Below are positions 54,686-64,000 of a stretch of DNA of 64,000 bases, piece by piece. Position 1 is the first letter of the stretch; each line of letters starts with the position of its first letter. Where the stretch lies: positions 29,487 through 93,486 of the forward strand of contig JARBJD010000290.1 in assembly GCA_033064195.1 (NCBI GenBank), written 5' to 3'. The DNA comes from Blattamonas nauphoetae. Its lineage: Eukaryota; Preaxostyla; Oxymonadida. Position numbers and translations under genes: made by a program. The notes under the pieces were generated by a model. It worked only from the letters and a program-made list of their open reading frames with translations. It had not been told where the DNA came from and ran no database searches.

Positions 54686-57125
54686 CTCATGATACTTCCT
54701 TCGCTCTTCCTCACCCACTTCGTGTCGAACCTGAACCAACACGCCGCGTCGATGGGCATCACCCTCCCCGACGACTCCAACAAGCGCGGACGGAAGGCCA
54801 AGCAAGACGCTGCGCCGATCCCGACCTTCTTCAAAGCACCTGCCGTCACGCTGGAAGACCGCGCACACCGCTACACCTTCTTCAACCTGCCGTTCTCGTG
54901 TGTCACGCTCTCGCTCTTCAACCTGCACCTCGCGCAGGGCTTCGACCTCCTCTCCTCGTCTCTCCCGTCTCGCGAGTCGCTCTCCACAACGTACGCTACG
55001 TTCCTCCCGCACGCTCCTCTTGCCCAGTTCCTCCATCTGACAGGCCGGGACAGGCCCGATTCTCGCCCATCAACCACAACCAGCACGGGATCGAACGAGT
55101 CGACGCTGTCGAACGGAGGGCTGCTCCGAATGGGACAGGACCAGACACCCACATCCACGCTGACCAGCCCGATCGTCGCTGTGGACTTACTCACCCACGC
55201 AGGCGCCTCGTCCTTCTTCAAGATTGACCTCCCGCGTTCCATCTGCGAGGGCTAGGAGAGTGGCTTCGTGTTCGGGTTCTTTGTGACCAACATCAACGGC
55301 GACAAGCTCCGCAAGGCTGGAGTGAAGAACAATTCCAGACTGATTATGAAGGCAGTCGCGTTCGACAGACTCGATCGCAGTGTTGTGGTGTGTTTTCTGC
55401 ATCTTCTTCCATCGCCCTCTCCTCTCTCTCCAAACAGAAGCTTTCCACACCTAACTCGAAGAGTCGTGCGAGTGTGTCCGTTCGATTTGTTTCATCTGCT
55501 TTCCTCTTTCTTCTTCATCTTATCAATCTGACTCCTCTTCTCCAGTCCATTTCCCACCAGTTCGCATTGACGCGCGCCTTGTCCCACACACCTTCTTCGC
55601 CAGACAGCCACCAGCTCTCCAGTTTAATCCAAACAGTGGTCAAATGCTCCTCTGTCTCTCATAGATCCGCTCTTCCACATCTCGCCCGTCCTCGCTCGCG
55701 CTGAAGTGAAGTTCAACAACCCGCCTTTCATCGTCGTTGCCAATTCCGACAGAGATCAGCGATTAGTCGTGTCTGGCTCGAAAGCGAAGAAGCACACTCT
55801 TTCTCGTCTGTCATGTCATTCTTCGTCATTCCTTCTCTTCCAGATCCGATCTGAAATGAAGAAGACGGGGAGAAGCTGCGCGCACTGTCCGAAGTTGAGG
55901 GGCGATGTGTTTTCATCGTCAACCAGGCCGGCGTCATCGAGAGGAAGCTCAAATTGAATCGGTTCGACGATCTGGCGAATGAGGAAGAGGAGGGAAACGA
56001 GAATGACAGGCTTCGGCGACTGCATGAGATGGAATTGTTGGACAGAGCGAGGGCCTTCCTTCCAGATTTGGAGCAGCAGCGAGCAGAAGAGGAGCAACGT
56101 CGGAGAGACGAGAGGAGCAGAAGAGGCAGGCCGAGATGCTAGCCAAGCGGGATCCGGTCGCTCTCTCCAAAGCCACACAAAGGTGTGCTCGTTTTCTTTT
56201 CCCTACTCGTTCCGTTTCGTGTCAGGTTACTCACTCCACCCGATATGAGCGGCCCCTCCTATCGGGCGAGCGGGAGTGAAGACAGCGACGACGCAGGGTT
56301 TGGCGGATGGCGTTCTGATGACATGGGACCAGACATCGACGACTGGCTCCGATTTCCGACATAGAAACAGCCAGGCGGTGGGAAGAAGGGCAGAGCGGAC
56401 ACTGCTCCGTTCGATTTGGATGCTGTCCCGAAGTCTCCTCCGAACAAGAAACGACGGACAGAGCTGGCACGGGAGCTGCAGGAGAGGAAGACCAAGACAG
56501 AACTGCTGATCGACGAGACCATCCTGCTGCGGTCGGAGTTGCGAATGAAAGAGATCGAACGAATGGTTCCAACCACACGCTGGAACATTGGTGTGCTCTC
56601 ATCTCACCTTCACCCTTTTCAGATAAAGCAAAGGCGGACCTCCGCGACCTTCGCATGGCACTCATCACAACGAAGGAGTGCGGGATTAAGCTGATTGGCG
56701 AAGACAAGACACTTGTGAGAGAGGCAGGCGAGCGCATTCTGATTGCAGCAACGAAACAAGAGAAAACGAAAAAGAACGATCCCAACACTGAGATGGAGAA
56801 CGCAGCCGCCGTTTAGAAGAACAGAATCGAGCAAGCAAGGGTGCAGCTGGAACTTGGGTGTCTGAAGGCACAGGAAGAGGAATACGAAGCGTGGGAGAGG
56901 GAAGGCGAGCGAGCACTGCCAGCATTGCAGGCTGATCTCGACTCCCTCCTCTCCGAATACAACACTCTGCGGCTTCGAATTGTGCAGACGAAGGGACAAT
57001 AGCACGCTGCCCAAAACGAGTTTGACCGCCTTCACCACACTCCCGTCCCGTCGCCCGCCGACGTCAGCCCAGTTGATGTTTCCATTCTTGAGCGAGATTC
57101 TGGTCAGATTGGAGAACACTTCTGA
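54686..57125 (+). CDS. Multi-exon coiled-coil protein with four in-frame TAG codons
   Basis: One continuous reading runs from about 54686 to TGA at 57123-57125 through short introns whose removal keeps phase: 55388-55437, 56183-56225 and 56591-56622 (50, 43 and 32 nt); the middle exons near 55440-55700 are not fully resolved. The product has a basic patch (K-R-G-R-K-A-K-Q-D), a Ser/Thr-rich linker and charged coiled coils (L-A-R-E-L-Q-E-R-K-T-K, A-R-A-F-L-P-D-L-E). Four TAG codons interrupt otherwise open sequence (55253, 56362, 56814, 57000), each where Gln would fit. It is GC-richer than the receptor genes. Function unknown; it may be a recent pseudogene. Confidence 0.45.
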
Positions 57126-59147
57126 CGACGTAACGAGTCCAATTTCATGAATTTGTATACTTTTTGGGGACTTCGAGTTTGTTGATGAAGATTGGATCTT
57201 GTTAGGTTCACAGTTGTTGGCGACTAAAAATAGGATGTGTTGGCCAACTACAAGCAAAATGGTAAGCGAGAGTGGAATGACAGTAGCAGTCACACCAAGG
57301 AAGATGCGCTTCCACCGACTGAAGTCGATCAGCACGAATAGAAGTAAAATAGTGAATTGAAACGGGAAACTTGGCATCAAAAGGAACCTCCAGATGTTCT
57401 CCGCCGCCCTTATGCAATTGGTGGAGATGATCAAAGCAGTAATCTTCCACTGTCAATGTGCGAAAGTGGTGCAGCGTTCAACAGCAATGTATTCCGATAT
57501 CTCAGTCCGGTACGTACTGACTGAACTGGTTTGATGCGACGGAATGAGAAGCAACTCGCTATGATATCGAAGAAGTCGGGAAAGAACGGGTGAAGAATCA
57601 CGACAATTCTAGAGGTAAATGGGAAGAGTGTCGAGGAGTTTAACTCACGTGTATTGCCTTTCAAGAGGATTTGTGTCATTTTGATAGGTTGTTGGAAGAA
57701 GAAGGTATAACGAGGAGAGAGATGTTTGGATCATGAGAAAGATGATGAAGATGACAGATGGAGAAGAAATAGACAAATATAGTGTCGGTAATGCGTCAGA
57801 GAAGGGAAAAACATGATGTGGGATACATATTTGACGATTTAAAAGAATGAGAAGATGATGATCCGATTGTTCTTCATCTTTAGCGACGTCAAACGGAACA
57901 ATCTCGATTCTGATCGCTGTTTTGTTTTCGTGTCGAAAGAGAAGGAGGGTATATAGCATGGATGTCGATATCGAGCGAGTGAATACACCATGTGACGAGG
58001 TTTGTTGAAATGTTGCAAAATAAGGGTGACAGACAATTCGGTATTAGTCTGATCGTTCTGACACATGTCATCTGACCCAATTTGAAAGGCTTCACACTCG
58101 TCATCACTCCACACCTCTCCTCACCATTCTCATCACATTCATCCCGCAAAGGTGGTATTTCAGAACAAGTTGTTGAGGATCTCATGGCGTCTCAAGGAGC
58201 GAAGGAATTAGAACTCACAGCAGCAAACGACTGGTTTTGACGCGTTCTCTTCCACCCTTTTTCTCATTTTGCCTTTCTTCCATCATGTCCTCCCAATATT
58301 GTCTCATTCTCTCTCTTCCCATCATCTCTTCCTCATCAGTCAAATGACATCCTGCTATCCCATCGCAACTCCAAGGCCCTCTCAATTGATTATCTGAGCC
58401 ACCTCAAAGAAATTCAACCAATAAATCTGGTGTAATCAATCGACAATCATAGAAATTATGAAGAACCAGACATGTTAAGAAACAACTGAATGAAGAAGTC
58501 AGATTCAGAATAGTGAAGTGCACACAAACCAAGACAAGATTCTGAAGCGAAAGATAGCGGACAAAAGTGAAAAAACACAGAAACAATAGGAAAAAGAGAC
58601 ATTTCGATGTGCTTGGAGAGAACTTGCTTCATATCGCCAATTCTTCACCAAACTTCCTTTTCTCGAAATTATTATTTCATTATCGGTATAATGAGAGAAA
58701 GAAATGAATAACTGGATAAAATGTGTTTCAACTGTTCCCCATAAATCACTTTTTTAAGGTTGATCAACTCATAAAGATTCACCTTCATCTCCTCCCACAG
58801 GTGTTTGCACACGCTATTACTGCACGGATGGATTCATCTTTCCCTAAACTTTCACTTTTTCGTGGACGTTTGATTTATGTGGATTTCAGGGGTTTTGTGG
58901 CATACCCTAATGTGAGAATCGAGATCAGCCCATAACAAATGAGAAAAGCAATGAGATTCCCGAAAATCTCCATTTGAGTTCACACTCCTTTAGAAGGTGT
59001 AATAAGCTTCCTTCAATCTCTCCTTTACTCTACAACTGTCCTTGTTGCGTATTTATGATGAAATGTGAATTATGTCTCCAAATTCAATTGAGTCCCACAT
59101 CTATCAGAATTGTTCACTATAGAACATCATAAATCAAATAAAGTGAC
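57126..59147. other. Gene-free stretch
   Basis: AT-rich sequence without convincing frames on either strand. Nothing could be assigned apart from scattered short frames of fewer than 100 codons. Confidence 0.4.
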
Positions 59148-59769
59148 GTGAAAAGTGAATTGTGTTTTGAAAGTCTCTCTTTTTTGGAATTGTCGAATGG
59201 ATTTCGTCACAGAGTCGATCTCACCCATGAAAGAAGTGGATCAACCATCCGACGGGAAATTCTCAGAATATCCATCCCCAAACGGCTCAGGTACCTTCTA
59301 CAATGGTGTTCCGATCCTTCTGTATTGTTTCCTTCTTCTTGTTGTATTCCGCCCGTCTGCTTCGGTGCTTCTGTTAACTTCTCGAATGGAACGGTGTCCA
59401 TCCACGACTCGTGTGTTATCACCATCGTTAGCACGTTCCCTTCAGACTTCTCCACTCGCTGTCCGCCCCCTCCTCCTCGCTCGCAGTGCCCAACTGTGGG
59501 TGGCTTGACTCCGTCTACCCTCCGGCAGCTTATTCGCTTTGTTGTGGTTACCCTCATCTCCTTCTTGATTCTTTGCTCAGTCGATTGTTCTTGAGCGGCG
59601 ATGGCTGTGGCCGGCGCTTCCACGTCGTCCGTGCAGAGTGCGAGCAAATGTTGTGATGGATGACTTTGGTGATTTCCTCTCTTCCAACATCCTGTTTCGG
59701 CTGGTCTCTCTTTTCGCGGGCGATCACAAAGTCCATTCGACCAAGCAGCTCTTTGTCCACACTCGGCAG
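59148..59769 (+). other. Possible decayed coding fragment beside the 16-bp minisatellite
   Basis: Coding-like pieces appear in different frames: P-T-V-G-G-L-T-P-S-T-L-R-Q-L-I-R-F near 59500 and V-M-D-D-F-G-D-F-L-S-S-N-I-L-F-R near 59655. They cannot be joined without frameshifts. They may be remnants of a captured gene. Confidence 0.25.
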
Positions 59770-60465
59770 AGGATGAGGTCGGCAGTGGGTGAGGATGGCA
59801 GAGGGTGAGGTCGGCAGTGGGTGAGGTCGGCAGTGGGTGAGGTCGGCAGTGGGTGAGGTCGGCAGTGGGTGAGGTCGGCAGAGGATGACGTATGTAGAGG
59901 ATGAGGTCGGCAGTGGGTGAGGTCGGCAGAGGGTGAGGTCGGCAGTGGGTGAGGTCGGCAGTGGGTGAGGTCGGCAGAGGATGACGTATGTAGAGGATGA
60001 GGTCGGCAGTGGGTGAGGATGGCAGAGGGTGAGGTCGGCAGTGGGTGAGGTCGGCAGTGGGTGAGGTCGGCAGAGGGTGAGGTCGGCAGAGGGTGAGGTC
60101 GGCAGAGGGTGAGGTCGGCAGAGGGTGAGGTCGGCAGTGGGTGAGGTCGGCAGAGGGTGAGGTCGGCAGAGGGTGAGGTCGGCAGAGGGTGAGGTCGGCA
60201 GTGGGTGAGGTCGGCAGTGGGTGAGGTCGGCAGAGGATGACGTATGTAGAGGATGAGGTCGGCAGTGGGTGAGGATGGCAGAGGGTGAGGTCGGCAGTGG
60301 GTGAGGTCGGCAGTGGGTGAGGTCGGCAGAGGGTGAGGTCGGCAGAGGGTGAGGTCGGCAGTGGGTGAGGTCGGCAGAGGGTGAGGTGGGCAGAGGGTGA
60401 GGTCGGCAGAGGGTGAGGTCGGCAGTGGGTGAGGCCGGCAGAGGGTGAGGTGGACAGAGGGTGAC
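59770..60465 (+). repeat. 16-bp minisatellite, about 43 units
   Basis: The unit is gaggtcggcagtgggt, with a frequent variant cagagggt and a longer block (gatgacgtatgtagaggatg) that recurs at about 59884, 59978 and 60236, showing higher-order duplication. Because 16 is not a multiple of 3, the - strand stays open by chance in a 48-nt cycle and yields a long artificial frame. Confidence 0.9.
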
Positions 60466-60524
60466 TCACTCCATGCTCTGTCACATGTCCCGATCCTTCT
60501 TCATCTGTTAAAACTGCATATCAA

Positions 60525-61151
60525 TTGCGACCCACACCTCGTCCGCATAAAAAGACATCAAACACACACATCAATCAACGCCAGTTCGATTCGTTGTTAA
60601 GACTCAGCGAAGACGTGCAAGACGCGCTCGCCTTCCTCACAACCTTCCCACCGTCTCTTTCTTTCCGGGAAGTGGAGCAGCTGATGTTCCATCTGCACAA
60701 GAACCTCGGAATAGTGAATCCTCAATTTGTGGGATTCAAATAGAACGACAGCCACGAAGTCCTCCTCGCTCTTCTCGACGTGCTGGACGAGACCACAATG
60801 CCCATCGCATCCGCCGACGATGAGAGTGCGTCCGCCGCCGAAGCACGCGCGGACGACGCTTCCGAGCTTGTTGTTGTGTTCAAGCCGAACCAGCCGACCG
60901 CCCAGCGCCTCGCTCTTTTCGTCGCTCTTCGCGTCCTTCCAAGCAACACCCCGCACGCCCATCCGCGACAGCTGCACAGGCATGCTCAGAGGGACAGTTC
61001 TGTGCCACTCGTGTGGAGAGGCTCGCGTGGAGTTGCTTCTGTCCGGACAGCGACGACGGATGATTTTAGACAGATTGCGATGGATGTGATGGATTCTGCA
61101 TCTGCTTCTGCGGCCAGCTCGTTCTTGTTCGTCATTAGGAGCTGGATGTGA
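60525..61151 (+). pseudogene. Ubiquitin-specific protease-like fragment
   Basis: The frame shows F-V-G-F-K, a TAG (60741-60743), then N-D-S-H-E-V-L-L-A-L-L-D-V-L-D-E. This matches the Gln box of ubiquitin-specific proteases, where an invariant Gln stands exactly at the TAG position before N/Q-D-S/A-x-E. Further on, in another frame (about 60965-61020), T-G-M-L-R-G-T-V-L-C-H-S-C-G-E-A-R matches the zinc-finger entry (C-x-x-C) of the same family. The frame must shift at least once between them. Catalytic Cys and His boxes are absent, so it is a broken fragment. Confidence 0.5.
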
Positions 61152-61968
61152 ACCTGATGATCCTGTGTGACGACCACGTTGTGCTCCTCCTCCAGCAGGA
61201 GTGAGGGAGACGCGTAGGCCAGTTGAGCGTCTTTTCAACTCGGTGAGGGAGCTGTCGTCGTCATCGGAGACGACACCGCCATCCTTCTCGAACCGTAATG
61301 TTACTTCTGGCTTTGGGGCTTCGCATCCTTTGCACAAGCTTCTTCTTTGTCTAGGAACGTGTCTGATTGGAGGATGGTGAATGCCTTTGCTGACCAACGT
61401 GAAGAAAGTGGTATGGTCATGATGGAGAGATCTGATGATCCAAGCGAACAATGGAAATCAAAAAGGTGAAGGATTTTTTGTATTCCTCTGAGAAATGAAG
61501 TTTTGTGATAATGTATGGTGATAAATGAGGAATAATTCGTGTGGTAGAAGAGCTGACAGTTGCAGAATGGCTTCTGTCAAATTCACGATTTAATGAGTTG
61601 AAATGTTGGCTGGAATCGGGGAGTCGTTCGTGTTGGATGATTTGAGTGGATACAGACATCACACACCGATAATTGGAATCAGAGAGTGTTTTGTAGCATT
61701 GATTCTGTCGTGAACTCAACTACACGAGCCGAGCGATGATCTGACAGAAGCTACCGATGGAAGTCCTTAAAGGATGACGAGAACTCAAAAATATTCATGT
61801 TGGCCAATGCTGTGGCACGGCCAGATGTGTAGAGATGTGGGTGATGGTTGTGGATTGCTTCTGAGGGCGATGGGAGTGGATTACTTCGATGGCGATGGGA
61901 GTGGACTACTTTCGATGACGAAGGGAGTGAATTACGGTTGAGGGCGAAGTAGTGAATTGCATTCGAGG
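61152..61968. other. Stretch with degenerate about 30-bp repeats
   Basis: No gene is seen. From 61860 to 61968 a motif like gatgggagtggattactt is repeated about four times with changes, up to the target site of the hAT element. Confidence 0.4.
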
Positions 61969-61976
61969 GTGATTGG

Positions 61977-63652
61977 CAGGCTTCTGATTTGATCCCAGTG
62001 ATCCCAGTCGGATCTGATCCCAGTTAATTTCTGCAATACCATTTCGTTTCTTTTCACTATTTTCCTTCTTGAAATATATGATATCTGAATAGAAAACCGA
62101 GATGAAATGAAAATGTTCATTAGATCGAACAATAACATGAGTCTTTTTGTGACTCACAATTATGGCGTATATGATGTAAATTTCCGAGTTTCTGAATGTC
62201 GTCCGAAGAATAAACAGTGAATAATTCTTGGATTTGCACATAAAATTGATGATATGTCCAAAACAATTGAGATGAGAGTGAAATCCAAATTTATGGTTAA
62301 GACCGGATGAACTGCTTCAGAAGGAATGAGCTCGATTCTGGGAGATGGGGATGGCGAATAGGAGTGCGAGTTTGTAAAATTGAAAGTGAGAAGAGCCGAG
62401 AGATGCCCACTTCGTGGATGTGCAACGCCGCTTGGATCGACGCCGTCAGAACCGTCGCAGAGCAGAGGAATACGAACAGTGACGAGCACAGCGCGGAAGG
62501 GTCAGTGGGCGGAGTGGTGGGGGTGAGTGAGGAGAACGGGGAGGACGAGGGGCGGCGAGGCGCGGTTTTGTTTGTGACGAATCGAGATCTCAGTATTGTG
62601 ATTAGCGGTTGGTTTTGGGAGGAGAAGGCCAGGGGGCGGTCCGAGAGAGGACGGACAACCGTGGCATCGTGTAGTTCAACTTCAGGAAGGTCAGTTTGGG
62701 ATTGTTTTTCCATCCTTCCCAAGATGCGATGGGACTTCATCTGTTCGGTTTGAATTTGATGCTGCAAACAGTATGTCTTCCTCTGCATCATCTAAAGTCT
62801 ATTCTGATATTCTTTTCCTCTAATCCCTCGCGATTTCCTAACGGTCAGTCGAGTGTGGAGAATGGTCTTCCCCGATCTGCCTGTCTCTCGTTTGTATTCT
62901 GGGTACTCTTCTGAAAGCAAGAAGATCCGGTGCCGCTCCAAAATCTGTCGCCTCTCAAGCATTTTTCCAAGCGAGCGATGAATTGCTATGATCGGTGTTT
63001 TGCGAGCCTAGTGCACTCAACGCGGGAAAAGTGTCAATGCTTACAATTGGTCCTTTCTTCCATATTGCAGCATCACAACAAGTATCTATGACAGAATCTG
63101 CGCTGAGTTCGAAAGCAAGTCCATATGTTCTTCTGGCTGAGGTGGGGCTTCCGGACGATCCGTTGGCGAGTGAGGAGATGCTGGCGATGGAGAGCTAGAA
63201 CGAGAAAGTGTTTGGAGTTAGTGTGGGCGATCTGTGAGGGAGGAGAGTGGATTTGTTGATTCGGTTGTGTGTGTGATCGACTAGTTGAGAAGAATGTGGA
63301 ACGAGAAGAATAGGACGAATCAGAAGCCAATTGAAGAGTTCGTCGAGCTGTGTGCATGTGACTTTGAATTGTGTGGAAGACAAATCGGTCACTTCCCTTG
63401 ACTTTTCTTCACTCTTCTTCTCTTGTTAACTCCTGTTCTCAACACCATTCTCCTTTAGAATCATGATTTCGGTTAAAAGACTCGAAAATCAGCAAAAGAC
63501 AGGTCTTTGTGAGAATGAGGAAAATCGAGTTTGAAATTGAATGAGGAAAATCTCGAAACTCCTATTTAAGAAAGTGATGTCAGTCAAAAAATGGGGACTG
63601 GGATCAATTGATCCCAGTTTTACCTGTTTTGATCCCACCACTCAAAAGCCTG
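61977..63652. mobile_element. Non-autonomous hAT element carrying coding sequence (1676 bp)
   Basis: A perfect 8-bp duplication GTGATTGG flanks it (61969-61976, 63653-63660). The left tip CAGGCTTCTGATTTGATCCC matches the 521-bp copy at 51832 for about 60 bp, and the right tip is CAGGCTTTTGAG in inverse with GATCCCA repeats inside. The centre encodes plausible protein segments but no hAT transposase. It is probably a gene-capturing derivative of the same family. Confidence 0.85.
62380..63200 (+). pseudogene. Captured gene fragment inside the larger hAT element
   Basis: Two coding-like pieces lie on the + strand: T-S-W-M-C-N-A-A-W-I-D-A-V-R-T-V-A-E-Q-R followed by G-A-V-L-F-V-T-N-R-D-L-S-I-V-I (62400-62620), and S-S-K-A-S-P-Y-V-L-L-A-E-V-G-L-P-D-D-P (63100-63190), ending in TAG. 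They differ in base composition from the element ends. No family was recognised, and they may be exons of one gene with an unresolved intron. Confidence 0.35.
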
Positions 63653-63660
63653 GTGATTGG

Positions 63661-64000
63661 AGTTGATTGCTTTCGCATGCGAACTTCTGGGTCACTCCAT
63701 CTCGCCTCGGTTGAGTACTAAAGGGTTGACATCTGAATTTGCATTGTCATTGTCCACAAGGTCCATCTTCGGGCCGTCGCTGGTGTTGATTCTCGCCGTA
63801 ACTCTGCTGATCAGCTTGTTGTGCATCGATGAATTGCGTACCTGCTGTTTGAGATGCTGTCGAACTTGCCCACCAAAGGTTCTGTGCTGGCCGTGTCGTC
63901 TGTACGAATGGAATGAAGAAGAGAAGAAGCGTGTGAACAATTCGAAGAGGAGACACACCGATTGGACGGAGATGAGGCGATGGGGAGAGAACTGCAGGAA
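63661..64000 (+). CDS. Possible membrane-protein exon, running off the window
   Basis: One + strand frame stays open to the window end. It encodes a hydrophobic helix (S-L-V-L-I-L-A-V-T-L-L-I-S-L-L-C-I), then a Cys-rich segment (C-C-L-R-C-C-R-T-C-P-P) and a charged tail. A - strand frame of 88 codons overlaps it and cannot be excluded. There is no recognisable start, so this would be an internal or 3' exon. Confidence 0.3.

Overview
The window looks like a chromosome segment from an oxymonad flagellate (Preaxostyla), most like Blattamonas nauphoetae; this is an inference from gene-family style, not from a search. The clues are very large one-exon surface-protein genes built from beta-sandwich repeats and parallel beta-helix domains, a membrane helix and a kinase-like tail, GT-AG introns of about 30-90 nt, DIRS-type tyrosine-recombinase retrotransposons, and a very high load of DNA transposons. 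No rRNA, tRNA or prokaryotic operon was seen.

Region by region. Positions 245-24937 hold one receptor-like gene on the + strand, cut into seven coding pieces by six insertions: two copies of a TA-flanked foldback element (one insertion, doubled by a 2.09-kb tandem duplication), two Mutator-like elements with perfect 9-bp target duplications, a 3.06-kb element carrying a coiled-coil gene fragment, and a 5.6-kb DIRS retrotransposon that itself carries a foldback element. At every junction the flanking frames rejoin exactly. The seven pieces total 7302 nt, or 2434 codons including the stop. From 24938 to 33458 there are short repeats, a two-exon small gene, a roughly 780-codon gene of unknown function, another foldback copy and a pogo-like transposon with a broken transposase. 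Three minisatellite or hairpin arrays follow (33459-36127).

A second member of the receptor family lies on the - strand at 36389-40075; it lacks a kinase. Next to it is a multi-exon helical-repeat gene on the - strand (40407-41883). The rest (43.4-64 kb) is mostly captured or decaying coding sequence inside or near mobile elements: a multi-membrane TmcB-like gene in a 4.6-kb element, two non-autonomous hAT elements with perfect 8-bp target duplications, a multi-exon coiled-coil gene with four in-frame TAG codons, a ubiquitin-protease-like fragment, and a 16-bp minisatellite.

The most unusual signals are these. (1) The 2433-residue frame survives intact through 17.4 kb of inserted DNA. (2) Five otherwise different element families all carry paired A3-4CC(C)G boxes about 17-20 bp apart just inside both ends, and several of them carry host gene fragments. 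(3) In-frame TAG codons recur in conserved-looking genes at glutamine-compatible sites, while the large lineage-specific genes have none.
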